NCBI RefSeq assembly: GCF_014646295.1
Contig: NZ_BMNE01000002.1
Span: 807,440 to 871,439, forward strand
Direction: 5' to 3'
DNA: 64,000 nt
Source: Nocardia rhizosphaerihabitans
Lineage (GTDB): Bacteria > Actinomycetota > Actinomycetes > Mycobacteriales > Mycobacteriaceae
Shown: positions 17,014 to 26,100 of the stretch, in pieces
How positions within the stretch are numbered: position 1 is the stretch's first letter
Layout of the letters: each line of letters begins with the position of its first letter
Program-made: the position numbers and the translations under genes
Notes under the pieces: generated by a model
The model's database searches: none
Told to the model about the DNA's origin: nothing
Seen by the model: only the letters and a program-made list of their open reading frames with translations

Positions 17014-17628
17014 ATGCGCCCGATCATGCAGCTCGGACGCCGTTTCGTCCGGCTGGAAATCGACATCTGGGTGAGCCTGGCGCGGGCCGTCACCCGCAGG
17101 CCCGATACCGCCGACGGCACACTGATTCGCTACGCGGGCGCGGAATCGGCCGTCATCTGGGCATTCATCGTGGTGAGCGTGGTGGAGATCCCCGCGGTGC
17201 ACCTGCTCATCCCGTGGCCGTCGGTGCGGTTCGCCGCTCTGGCACTAGGCATCTGGGGATTGTTCTGGATGTTCGGCATGCTCGCCGCACACCACATGTA
17301 CCCGCACGTCCTCGCCCCGGACCGCCTCCGGATCCGCTACCTGCGCCGCACCGAACTCGGTATCCCGCTCGACACCGTCCGCGCTGTGCGCAACGATCTG
17401 CGCGCCTACGACGGCTCGAAGTCGTTGCAGCTCACCGGCAACGACACTCTTGCCGTCCAGGTCGGCAGCTCCACGAATGTCCGGGTGGACCTGACCGCGC
17501 CGCGGACCTTCACCACCCCGCAGGGTGAGTACACGGTCCGCACCGTCGCCTTCTGGGCCGATGATCCGCGCGCGGCGGTCGCGGCGATCAGGGCGGCGGC
17601 GCCGAGTGAACGCTCCGGCGCAGCCTGA
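17014..17628 (+). CDS. Membrane protein with a PH-like C-terminal part, function unknown
   Basis: A 204-residue protein with two membrane helices (about 46-68 and 72-96) and a C-terminal beta-rich part (DRLRIRYLRRTELGIPLDTVRAVRNDL) that resembles bacterial PH-like membrane domains. It is the divergent neighbour and likely target of the TetR at 16375-16929. The start at 17014 follows AAGGAGG. Overexpression under a TetR may suit an envelope stress role, but no function is visible. Confidence 0.75.
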   Translation: MRPIMQLGRRFVRLEIDIWVSLARAVTRRPDTADGTLIRYAGAESAVIWAFIVVSVVEIPAVHLLIPWPSVRFAALALGIWGLFWMFGMLAAHHMYPHVLAPDRLRIRYLRRTELGIPLDTVRAVRNDLRAYDGSKSLQLTGNDTLAVQVGSSTNVRVDLTAPRTFTTPQGEYTVRTVAFWADDPRAAVAAIRAAAPSERSGAA

Positions 17629-17660
17629 CCCCGTCAGGTGCCGGGAACCGGTGCGTCCAT

Positions 17661-18089
17661 TCAGCTGGGTGTGATGCGCTGCTGGCGGAATTCGGGGAGC
17701 GCGCGAGCGATGGTGAGGAAGTCGGTGTCGTTGTGGACGACGGTGGCGTCATGGCGCAACGCGACCGCGGCGATCTGGACATCGGTGGTCTGTGCGCCGC
17801 GGCCTGCTCCGATCTTCCACAGGGCGGTGCGGATGCGGCGGACGTTGTCCTCGACCGTGTCGTCGGCGGGTAGCCAATGGAAGACCGAACCGTAGAGCTC
17901 GGTGAGATAGCCGAGGTCGGTGGCGTTGCGTGCGCTGAATCGCGCCTTGTCCATCGTGACCGTCGACGAGCACAACGCTCCGGTGATGGCGAGCTCGTCG
18001 ATGGCGCGTTCGACCGCGGTGTTTGTCCGATAGTGCGACATGACCGAGTGGTCGAGGAGGTACCTCGGACGGACGGTTGCCGCGCTCAC
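17661..18089 (-). CDS. vapC: VapC-type PIN-domain toxin
   Basis: A 142-residue PIN-domain ribonuclease. Acidic residues in place are Asp13 (LLDHS), Asp103 (TTDVQIAAVA) and Asp121/Asp123 (HNDTDF). Where most VapC proteins have Glu in the second conserved position, this one has Asp47 (TMDKARFSAR), a conservative change. The GTG start overlaps the antitoxin stop by four bases (GTGA). VapC toxins cut tRNA or rRNA when the antitoxin is lost. The target here is unknown. Confidence 0.85.
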   Translation of the reverse strand: MSAATVRPRYLLDHSVMSHYRTNTAVERAIDELAITGALCSSTVTMDKARFSARNATDLGYLTELYGSVFHWLPADDTVEDNVRRIRTALWKIGAGRGAQTTDVQIAAVALRHDATVVHNDTDFLTIARALPEFRQQRITPS

Positions 18090-18298
18090 CGGGCCTCGGC
18101 GTGATCGGAGGCGAGTTCATCGCCGGTCAGGAACGGGTTGTGATCCATCCGCTTGAGTCGCGCCAGGGCTTCACGCTGGCGATAGCCCTGGACGAGTTCG
18201 GACATGGCGAGATTGATGACCGCCTTCTTGGTCGGCAGGCCGGTCAGCCGCAGGGCCTCGGCGAGTAGCTCGTCCGGGATCTCCACCGTCGTCGCCAT
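18086..18298 (-). CDS. vapB: VapB-type antitoxin
   Basis: A 70-residue antitoxin. The N-terminal part (MATTVEIPDELLAEAL, then LPTKKAVINLAMSELV) is the ribbon-helix-helix-like DNA-binding domain of VapB family proteins, and the acidic/basic tail binds the toxin. The frame remains open upstream, but the ATG at 18298 is the family start. It lies just downstream of a long nested palindrome that should be the autoregulatory operator. Confidence 0.85.
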   Translation of the reverse strand: MATTVEIPDELLAEALRLTGLPTKKAVINLAMSELVQGYRQREALARLKRMDHNPFLTGDELASDHAEAR

Positions 18299-18305
18299 GA
18301 TGCCT

Positions 18306-18354
18306 CCATATTTCGAATCCCCGATATTCATAATATCAAGGATTCGTAATATGG
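18306..18354. promoter_or_regulatory. Nested palindromic operator of vapBC
   Basis: An outer inverted repeat of 15-base arms (18306-18320 and 18340-18354, one mismatch) encloses an inner perfect one, GATATT-CAT-AATATC at 18323-18337. The whole element ends eight bases upstream of the vapB start and covers its promoter. Two concentric dyads suit cooperative binding of a VapB2C2 assembly. Confidence 0.75.
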
Positions 18355-18369
18355 CGGCGGCTGGATCGG

Positions 18370-19224
18370 CTACTGCGGGCCGAAGGATTCGAGGCCGGTG
18401 ACGCGGAGGAGGTCGAGGGCGGTCGCGGTGGGGGTGTTCGGGGGCGCGGAGTAGATGATGATGGTCTGGTCGGTGTCGGGGACGTGCATGGCGTCGCAGT
18501 CGAGGGTGAGGGTGCCCAGGTGCGGGTGGGCGATGGTCTTGGTGAGGCTGTGCATGACGCTGGAGCGGCCAGCCTGCCAGTGCTGTTCGAATTCGGCGCT
18601 GCCGGTGCGTAGTTCGGTGAGCAGCCGGGTGAGGTCGGGGTCGTCGGGGTAGGTGGCCTTGACCGCGCGCAGGCAGCCGACGCAGGCGGCGGCGTTGCTG
18701 TCGGCCTCCTCGGGTGTCATCACCACGCGACCCATGCCGGTGCCGAGGAATCGCTGCCACATGATGTTGCGTTGTGCGGGCGGGATCGCGGAGAAATCAC
18801 CGAGCAGCGCCGCCGACAACGGATTCCAGGCGAGGATGTCGGATTTCGCCGACAGGACCAGCACCGGCAGATCGGCCAGCCGGTCCAGCAGCCGCTGCAC
18901 GCTCGGCCGGATGACCAGCGGAATGCGCCCGGCCTGCGGCGGTTCGGACCCGGCCAGCCGATAGACCAGATCGCGATCGACATCGGTGAGCCGCAGCGCC
19001 CTGGTCAGCGCGCCGAGTACCTGATCGGACGGCTTCGGCCCGCGTCCCTGCTCCAGGCGCACGATGTAGTCGACACTCACCCCGGCCAGGCTCGCCACCT
19101 CCTCGCGCCGCAAACCGGGCACCTGCCTGCGCGATCCGGCGGGCAGGCCCGCGTCGGCGGGGGTGAGCCGGGACCGCGCGCCGCGCAGGACCGTCGCCAA
19201 TTCCGCTCTGTCCACGTTGTCCAT
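18370..19224 (-). CDS. XRE regulator with MmyB-like ligand-binding domain
   Basis: A 284-residue regulator. The N-terminal XRE domain reads LPAGSRRQVPGLRREEVASL and VSVDYIVRLEQGRGP, the usual start of MmyB-type proteins, and residues of about 100-270 form the MmyB-like PAS-related sensor, which in solved members binds a fatty acid. The ATG at 19224 gives the family N-terminus; an upstream extension of the frame is non-homologous. It is divergent from a small membrane protein and an SDR, a frequent arrangement for this family. Confidence 0.88.
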   Translation of the reverse strand: MDNVDRAELATVLRGARSRLTPADAGLPAGSRRQVPGLRREEVASLAGVSVDYIVRLEQGRGPKPSDQVLGALTRALRLTDVDRDLVYRLAGSEPPQAGRIPLVIRPSVQRLLDRLADLPVLVLSAKSDILAWNPLSAALLGDFSAIPPAQRNIMWQRFLGTGMGRVVMTPEEADSNAAACVGCLRAVKATYPDDPDLTRLLTELRTGSAEFEQHWQAGRSSVMHSLTKTIAHPHLGTLTLDCDAMHVPDTDQTIIIYSAPPNTPTATALDLLRVTGLESFGPQ

Positions 19225-19304
19225 GGTGCCGCAGGTCCTCAGGTGCGGGGTGGTACCGCGGATCCCACCCGGACCGCCTGTGGCGCAGACCATGCCGCTG
19301 GAAT

Positions 19305-19357
19305 TATACGGGTCCGTATAGATGGCCGGTATGCTGCGTCTTATACGCTTCCGTATA
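19305..19357. promoter_or_regulatory. Two TATACGG/CCGTATA palindromes
   Basis: One perfect 16-mer (TATACGG-GT-CCGTATA) lies at 19305-19320. A second with one arm change (TATACG-CTT-CCGTATA) lies at 19342-19357, 37 bases further. Both sit between the MmyB-type regulator and the divergent small membrane protein, the second only 18 bases before its start, so binding should block that gene. Confidence 0.7.
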
Positions 19358-19374
19358 GATGTGAGGGGTTCGTG

Positions 19375-19791
19375 ATGGAGCGACAGAGCGTGAATCGGAT
19401 GATCAAGTGGGCTGGGGTGGTGCTCGCGATCATCGGCGGCGGACACCTCACCATCGGACTGCTGCTCAGCGCGTCCTCCTTCGACGAATGGCTGTCCTTC
19501 GAGCTGTGGGGCCACTGGTGGGAGGACACCCCGGCGGCCAACAGCTTCTGGGCCAACCCCGCCGGTTTCGGCTGGCCGCTGCTGCTCGTCGGCTCGCTCA
19601 TCGTGTGGATGGACCGGCGCGGCATTGTTCCGCCCGAATTCCTCGGGTGGGCGGTGCTCGGCTGGGGTGTGGTGTGTGCCGTCATCGTCGAACCGACGCC
19701 GGGGCCGGTGGTGGTGATCGCCGCGATCGTGCTGCTGCGCGGCATCCGCGTCGCCGGCGCACAGGAAGGGACGCCGGTTCTGGCGTCGTAG
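19375..19791 (+). CDS. Small integral membrane protein (possibly DUF6463-like)
   Basis: A 138-residue protein with four hydrophobic helices: about 10-30, a middle pair around 60-80 and 90-105, and 108-125. A Trp-rich loop (EWLSFELWGHWWEDTP) lies between helices 1 and 2. The frame stays open upstream, but the ATG at 19375 follows GAGGGG and two operators and gives a compact membrane protein. Small actinobacterial membrane proteins of this layout are often found beside regulators. The family name is from memory and uncertain. Confidence 0.7.
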   Translation: MERQSVNRMIKWAGVVLAIIGGGHLTIGLLLSASSFDEWLSFELWGHWWEDTPAANSFWANPAGFGWPLLLVGSLIVWMDRRGIVPPEFLGWAVLGWGVVCAVIVEPTPGPVVVIAAIVLLRGIRVAGAQEGTPVLAS

Positions 19792-19861
19792 GCCCTGGTA
19801 TCGCCCGTCCTATGCCTCGTCGGCACTGGAGCGCGGCCCGTCGGGGCGCGAATCTGAGTGC

Positions 19862-20578
19862 ATGACAAAGACGATCGCCCTGGTCACCGGGGCCAACAAG
19901 GGACTGGGCCGGGAAACGGTCCGCAGGCTGGCCGGGTCCGGCTGGCGGGTGTATCTGGCCGCGCGCGACACCGCCCGAGGCGAAGCGGCGGCGGCCGAAT
20001 TCACCGCGGCCGGGCTCGATGTCCGGTTCGTCGCGCTGGACGTGACCTCCGACGACTCGGTCGCCGCCGCCGCGGACACGGTGAAAGCCGAGGCGGGCCG
20101 CCTCGACGTACTGATCAACAATGCGGCCATCGGCGGCCCGCGCACCGCACCGGGCGACACCAGGCCCGACGACCTGCGCGAGGTGTTCGAGACCAATGTC
20201 TTCGGCCCGATCCGGGTGACCGGCGCCTTCCTGCCGCTGCTTCGCCTGTCGCAGCATCCGCGGATCGTGATGGTCTCCAGCGGCATCGGCTCGATCGCCA
20301 CCATCACCGATCCGAAATGGGCGGGCCTGCTGCCACCGGCTCTCGGCTATCCGAGCACCAAGGCGGCGCTGAACATGCTCACCGTCATGTACGCGAGTGA
20401 ACTCGACGGTATGAAGGTCAATGCGGTCGATCCCGGCTACACCGCCACGGACCTCAACGGGCACAGTGGGTTCCAGACCGTCACCGAGGGCACCGATGCC
20501 ATCGTGGCCATGGCGACGGTCGACCGGGACGGGCCCAGTGGCGGCTTCTTCGACCGCGCGGGTGCCACATCGTGGTGA
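19862..20578 (+). CDS. Short-chain dehydrogenase/reductase
   Basis: A 238-residue SDR of the carbonyl-reductase-like group. The cofactor motif is GANKGLG, NNAA replaces NNAG, and YPSTK carries the catalytic Tyr and Lys. It lies 70 bases after the small membrane protein on the same strand. MmyB-type regulators often control an SDR, so regulation by the gene at 18370-19224 is likely. The substrate is unknown. Confidence 0.85.
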   Translation: MTKTIALVTGANKGLGRETVRRLAGSGWRVYLAARDTARGEAAAAEFTAAGLDVRFVALDVTSDDSVAAAADTVKAEAGRLDVLINNAAIGGPRTAPGDTRPDDLREVFETNVFGPIRVTGAFLPLLRLSQHPRIVMVSSGIGSIATITDPKWAGLLPPALGYPSTKAALNMLTVMYASELDGMKVNAVDPGYTATDLNGHSGFQTVTEGTDAIVAMATVDRDGPSGGFFDRAGATSW

Positions 20579-20652
20579 GAGCAGGCGTCCTGTTCGCGAC
20601 AGTGCTCGCGGGAGTGGGCGTCATCGTGTATCTGATGAGAACGGAGGACGCA

Positions 20653-21045
20653 GTGGCACAACAGAATCCGCAGACGGTGCTGTCGATCGGCCTGCACCCC
20701 AGCGCCGTCGACTATTCGCGCTACCCGCAGCTCGACGAGGCGACCCTGACGGCCCGCATCGCCGCGGGCGAAACCGCGTTGCGCGAAGCGGGTTTCGACC
20801 TCGTCAGCTGTCAGCTACCCGCCGACCCCGACGCGGCGGAGGCGAAGCTGCGCGAGTGCGTGGCGGGCGGAGAGTTCCGGGTCGCGATGATCGGCGCGGG
20901 CGTTCGGATGGCACCGGAACACACCCTGCTGTTCGAGCGCCTGATCAATGTCACCTCGGAGCTCGTTCCGGGAATCCGGTTCTGCTTCAACACCTCTCCG
21001 GAAACGACGATCGACGCGTTGCGTCGCTGGGTGCAGCCGAGCTGA
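20653..21045 (+). CDS. Hypothetical protein, about 130 residues
   Basis: A small protein with an alternating alpha/beta character (VLSIGLHPSAVDYSRYP, FRVAMIGAGVR, GIRFCFNTSPETTIDAL), possibly a Rossmann-like or flavodoxin-like fold. I chose the GTG at 20653 because GGAGG precedes it by five bases. A GTG at 20572 is also in frame, overlaps the SDR by seven bases and would add a hydrophobic N-terminal anchor. It directly follows the SDR and is probably in the same transcript. Confidence 0.6.
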   Translation: MAQQNPQTVLSIGLHPSAVDYSRYPQLDEATLTARIAAGETALREAGFDLVSCQLPADPDAAEAKLRECVAGGEFRVAMIGAGVRMAPEHTLLFERLINVTSELVPGIRFCFNTSPETTIDALRRWVQPS

Positions 21046-21066
21046 GTGCGGCGACCCGGCCCGCGC

Positions 21067-22218
21067 CTACTTGTGGCCGCCTCCGTGGTCGTGACCGCCG
21101 CAGGTATCGGTGCGCCGACCGTCCGTGGCGCTCGCCTGCCCCGCGCCATGGCCTTCGAGCGCGGCGAACGGTCCGCACTGGTGCGGGGCGATCCAGACGT
21201 GCACCATCGGATTGCCCGATCCGGGATTGATCGAGTTGGGCGGGCAATTGCCTGCCGCATCGGTGACGCCCGCGACCTGGGGGCCGTTGTCGCCCGCCTT
21301 CCAGCACAGGTTGTCGTGGACATGCCACTGCATCAGCGAACCGGCGTATTCGGTGAGAGCGGGGTCGTCGATCTTCTTGCCCTTGGCGATGTACATGGCC
21401 GAGACCAGGGTGCGGTTCTGCCCGTCCACCCGATAGACCAGCGACTCGGGGCGGTTCGCGTCGAGGAAGCTGTCGTCGCGGATGTAGCCGGTGTTGATGT
21501 AGTGCTCGTAGCCGGTGGCGGAGTCCCCGATCGAACGGAAGCCGAGCGCGCCGACGGTCGTGACATCGGCGAAGGCGGGCAGCCCGGCCATGGTGCTGCG
21601 GATCAGGTCGGCCGCGCGCTGTTCCTGCTCGGCGGTCACGCCGGGCACGCCGGAGACGTCGATCGGCTGGGCCGGGTCGAACGGGCGCGGCCACGCGTCG
21701 CCGGTGTCACCGTGCTCGTCGCCCGCCGCGTGCGAATGTCCGTCGCCGCCTTCACCGTGACTGTGCACGTGCCCGACACCGTTGAGCATCGCCGCCACCG
21801 CGAGCACACCCACCGCGGCGGCCGCGATCCCGGACCGCATCGGCGGCAGCGTCGCGGCGGGCCGGACCAGCGCGATGGCCGCACCGATTACGGCGAGCGC
21901 GGCCAGCGCGGCGCACGCGGTATCGGCGACACCCGGTGACTCCGCGGTCAATCCGGTGACCCACGGGATATCGGCGAAACGGGTGAATCCCCACACCGCC
22001 ACCGCGAACGCGTTCACCGCGACCAGCGACGTCACCACGAGCTTGCGCTCGCTCAGCAGTACCGCCAATCCGGTGGCGCACTGGATCGCGGCGAGCACGA
22101 CCATCAGCCGCGCCAGCGTGGCGTGCTCGGTGTGCATTCCGGCCGCCAGGAAATGCACCGCGCCCGCCCCGACCGACGAGATCCCGCCTAGTAGCAGGAA
22201 TCCGTTTCGTCCGCTCAC
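21067..22218 (-). CDS. His-rich multi-helix membrane protein, function unknown
   Basis: About 383 residues. Five or six membrane helices fill the first 170 residues. A linker rich in His, Asp and Glu (HVHSHGEGGDGHSH and further His) then leads to an external domain of about 180 residues with WHVHDNLCW, CPPNS and HVWIAPHQCGPF, and the tail ends in CGGHDHGGGHK. The histidine clusters suggest binding of a metal such as zinc, copper or nickel. I do not recognise the external domain. The GTG at 22218 has GAGAGG nearby; an ATG at 22254 is an alternative. Confidence 0.7.
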   Translation of the reverse strand: MSGRNGFLLLGGISSVGAGAVHFLAAGMHTEHATLARLMVVLAAIQCATGLAVLLSERKLVVTSLVAVNAFAVAVWGFTRFADIPWVTGLTAESPGVADTACAALAALAVIGAAIALVRPAATLPPMRSGIAAAAVGVLAVAAMLNGVGHVHSHGEGGDGHSHAAGDEHGDTGDAWPRPFDPAQPIDVSGVPGVTAEQEQRAADLIRSTMAGLPAFADVTTVGALGFRSIGDSATGYEHYINTGYIRDDSFLDANRPESLVYRVDGQNRTLVSAMYIAKGKKIDDPALTEYAGSLMQWHVHDNLCWKAGDNGPQVAGVTDAAGNCPPNSINPGSGNPMVHVWIAPHQCGPFAALEGHGAGQASATDGRRTDTCGGHDHGGGHK

Positions 22219-22384
22219 CTGTGCCACCTCTCCCACTCGATAGTCCGCGGACATTACCGGGCAACAGTGAGGGCCGTGTGCCAGGCGATTAAGAGGACTC
22301 TGTGACCCACGTCTCTCCGGCTGTTGCCGCATTGAGACCATTATCGTGGTTAACGATCTCCGGGCGAGTGGCGAATTCCAGAAC

Positions 22385-22885
22385 ATGAGTCTGAAAAGCA
22401 CACAACGTCAACGGGTTTCGGTTCAGGTCGGGGTGGCCGCCGCAGCGGCCGTTGCCGCGCTCGTCGGGTTCAGCGGTCCCGCGACGGCCTTGCCGTCCGA
22501 TCAAGTCGTCCAGTTCAACCCGACCCTCGCCCGGGTGCCGGGGAACGGCTGCGCGGCCATCATCAACGCCGAAACGGTGCCACAACCACAGGCCGGACAG
22601 CTAGGAGTCCGGGTGAAAATCGTCCAGACCGGGGAGAACTGTGAGGGCTACCGAGTCTCGGTGCGGTGGAAGAACCTCGACACCGGCGTCGCGAACGGCC
22701 AGTCCCACAAGGTCGACAGCAACGGCGTCATCGAACATGCCCCCGACGGCGTGATCACCGGCATGGGCATGGCGCCCGGCCCCGGCCGCGTCGAGGCGAC
22801 CATCGTCGCCACCACTGACAGCTACCCGAACCACTGGGACCTGGAACAACTCTCGGGCATGGCCTGGATCACCCTGAACAAGTAG
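22385..22885 (+). CDS. Secreted protein, function unknown
   Basis: A 166-residue exported protein. A basic start, a long Ala/Val-rich hydrophobic stretch and a cleavage region near FSGPATALP give a clear Sec signal peptide. The mature part has two cysteines (GNGCAAII and GENCEGYR), likely a disulfide, and a beta-rich pattern. Upstream in-frame codons from 22346 do not look like a signal peptide, so the ATG at 22385 was chosen. It ends at a strong hairpin. Confidence 0.75.
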   Translation: MSLKSTQRQRVSVQVGVAAAAAVAALVGFSGPATALPSDQVVQFNPTLARVPGNGCAAIINAETVPQPQAGQLGVRVKIVQTGENCEGYRVSVRWKNLDTGVANGQSHKVDSNGVIEHAPDGVITGMGMAPGPGRVEATIVATTDSYPNHWDLEQLSGMAWITLNK

Positions 22886-22895
22886 GAAGTAGACG

Positions 22896-22929
22896 ATGGG
22901 GGCGGATCCTGAACGGACCCGCCCCCCAT
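22896..22929. terminator. Terminator hairpin after the secreted protein gene
   Basis: Arms of about 14 bases (ATGGGGGCGGATCC and GGACCCGCCCCCCAT) with one mismatch and a short loop, about ten bases past the stop codon. Confidence 0.75.
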
Positions 22930-23048
22930 CCGGCCGTATAGCGGTGATTACGTACTCGGCCATGTCATCGAGTGACCATCAGAGCGACGGATGACGTCCA
23001 GCGGTGCTCGGCAGGCGTCCGTGGATGTGGTCGCCGGGGCGACCAGGA

Positions 23049-23081
23049 GCGGCCGCCCGCCAGTGAGGGTGGGGCGGCCGC
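23049..23081. terminator. Hairpin downstream of hsdR
   Basis: GCGGCCGCCC and GGGCGGCCGC pair perfectly around a 13-base loop, 52 bases beyond the hsdR stop on its strand. It probably ends the restriction-modification transcript. The rest of 22930-23132 shows no gene. Confidence 0.6.
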
Positions 23082-23132
23082 CTGCCGACGGTGGTGAATC
23101 GTGCGGGCAAGCCTTCGCGTCGGTCTCCGTGC

Positions 23133-26100
23133 TCACCCCTGCGCGACGGCACGCGCCTGTCGATCCGCGAGCGCCGTGGTGCGGATGTTTTTGACGATCG
23201 CGACGATTCGATCTACATCTTCCTCGGAGAAGATGTCTTCTGGACCACTCGGTGCCACCGACTTGAACGGCGGCTCATACAGCGCGCCCACGTCGATCAC
23301 GCCATTCTTGGTGAGGAAGTCGACCAGCAGCTTCAGGTAGTGGAGCTGGTTCGCGGTGAGGTTGCGGCCGGTGTGGAATTCGTCGAACTCGGCGGCTGCC
23401 GCGGTCGCATCGAGGCCGACGAGGGATCGCAGAAACAGCCCGAGGCCGCCATGAGTGCTGGCGGCGTGTTCGATGTCTTCGGCGGTGCCGAAGCTGTTGT
23501 CGAGGAAGATCTGTTCGAGTTCGGCGAGGTCGTCGGAGGTGATCTGCTTGTTGCGCAACAGTTTCTGCACGGCGAGCTTGTCCTCATGGCTGCGCATGTA
23601 GGTGCGGACCTTGGACTCGAAGCGTGCCAAGCCCTTGCCGCCGCCGGGCAGTACCGTCATCTCGACATCGGCGACTTCGCCGAGCTCGTCCTGGAAATCG
23701 GTGTAGAGCGGATTCTGTGCGCCCTTGGGCGGAATCGCCTTGACCAGACCGCGCAGTCGTCGCCGGAGTGTTTCCAGCATGGCGACGGTGACATCCTCCC
23801 ACCACGCGTCACCGGCAACATCTTCGAGGAAGTCGTGCCGCTGACGAATGGCGGTGATGGTGTTGAGGCCAGGGTCCAGTAGTGCGCTCGCGATCTCCTG
23901 GACCTTCTCGCGCAGCGCGTCGTATCCGGTGTCGCCGGTGAGCCGCGCCAACTGCAAGCGATACGCCAGCAGATCGAACCGTTTGGCCGCGGGGCTCGGA
24001 TCGTCGTCTCTGAACTGGGTGGGCAATCCGGCCAGTGCGCCGACCTCGACCCGGATCTCCGGAGTGACGATGTCCCAGCTACCCAGTTCGGCGTACTTCT
24101 CGACGTGCTGCAGTTGTTTGCGCACCTCCACATTCCGGGTATCCATGCCCGCAACCTCCACCCGGAGATGTTCGGCGAGCTGCCACCGCACGTCCGGCAG
24201 GTCCATGGGTTCACGGTCCGGGATCTCGGCGGGCCTACCACCCGGGGGTTGGAGCTGGTCGATGTCGCGCAGGAGGTCGGCGCGGGCGGCGAACACCTTC
24301 TCACTCATCGAGGCATGAGTGCGGCCTTCGGCGGTGGGCAGGTCTTGATTGAAGTACTCGACGTTCTGGCACAGGTCGAACACAAGGAACCGTTCCTTGT
24401 CCTTGTTCGGTGCGTACAGGTCCGGGCACAGCCGGGTGCCGCGACCGATCATCTGCCAGTACTTGGTGCTGGTGCGTACAGCCTTGGCGAACACCAGGTT
24501 CGCGACGGCGGGCACGTCGAGGCCTGTGTCGAGCATGTCGACCGAGACAGCGATGTGGGGTGCCTTGCCCGGGTTCTCGAACTTGTCGATGAGGCTCTGG
24601 GCATGGCTCACACTGTGGGTGATCATCTCGATGAAATCGCCCGGCAGGTCGGGATAGAGCACCCGGAATCGTTGCACGATCAGTTCGGCGTGGCGATTGT
24701 TGCGGGCGAAGATGATGGTCTTGCCGATGCGTTCCCCGTCGGCGACGCGGTCGCCCTGTTCCATGAGGACGAGCAACATCTGGTCGATGGTGTCGTGGTT
24801 GAACAGGAAGCTGTTGAGCGCGTGCGCGTCGACGGAATCGGGGATGTCCTCGTCGTCGCGCCACTCGAGGTCTTCCCAGTATTCTTTCTCGTCCTCGGAG
24901 AGTTCGTTGTAGCGGATGCCGGTGCGCAGGAACTTCAACGGCACCGATTTCGCTTCCGGTGCAACGAGATAGCCCTCTTCTACGGCTTGCTTCAGATCGT
25001 AGGCGTCGGTCGGCACGCCTTCCTCGAGATGGAACAGCCGGTAGGTATTGCGGTCGATCTCGTCCTTCGGGGTGGCGGTCAAACCCACCAGCAGCGAGTC
25101 GAAGTGCTCGAAGATCACGCCGTACTTCTGATACACCGACCGGTGCGCCTCATCGATGACGACGAGGTCGAAGTAGCCAGGCCCGAACCGTCGCTGCTCG
25201 GTGTCATCGATCTCGTTGATGAGGTTCAGCATCGTCGGATACGTGGACACGTAGACGCGGGCGTTGTTGTCCTTCTCGGTGAGCAGGTTCACGGTCGGCA
25301 CGCTCGGCAGATGGGTCTTGAACGCGTTCGTCGCCTGTGACACCAGTACCTGCCGGTCGGCGAGGAACAGCACCCGCTTCACCCAGCCGGCCCGGATCAG
25401 CTGATCGACGAGAGCGATCACGGTGCGGGTCTTGCCCGTACCGGTCGCCATCACCAGCAGCGCTTGGCGCTGTTTGTCCTTCTCGAACGCATCGCCGATG
25501 CGCCCGATCGCTCGCTTCTGATAATGCCTGCCGGCGATGATCTCGTTGACGGGTTCGGTGGCCAGCGTCTTGCGTCGGGCCCGTCGCTGAATCAGAAGCC
25601 GCAGTTGGTCTTTGGTGAAGAAGCCCTGGACCGGGCGGGGCGGGTAGAAGGCATCGTCCCAGATCTGGGTTTCGTAACCGTTGGTGTAGAAGATGATCGG
25701 GCGCTGCCCGTGCTGCTGTTCGAGAGCATCGGCGTACAGCGACGCCTGATACTTGCCCGACTCCACGCTTTTGGATGTGCGTTTCGCTTCGACGACGGCG
25801 AGCGGCTTGCCGTTGTCGTCCCACAGCACGTAATCGACCTTGCCCTTGCCGCTGTCGGTCGGCATCCCCGTCACCGGGTATTCGCGGTCGTCGGGGCCGT
25901 TCAGCGCCCAGCCCGCCTCCATGAGCAGCAGGTCGATCAGCTGAGTGCGGGTCTGCGCCTCGGAGTAGTCGTGGTGATCCGGCACCGTGGCATTGGCGAC
26001 CTTCGCCGCCTTCACCTCGGCCCGCAGCCGCTTGACCTCGTCGTCGAGTTCCTTGCGCTGCTTCCGCTCTGTTGCCAGCTCTGCCTGCTGCGCCGCGAAA

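Noticed and set aside
17638..17895. An 85-codon open frame opposite vapC as a possible antisense gene
   Set aside because: It has no ribosome binding site and no recognisable sequence, and VapC on the other strand is convincing.
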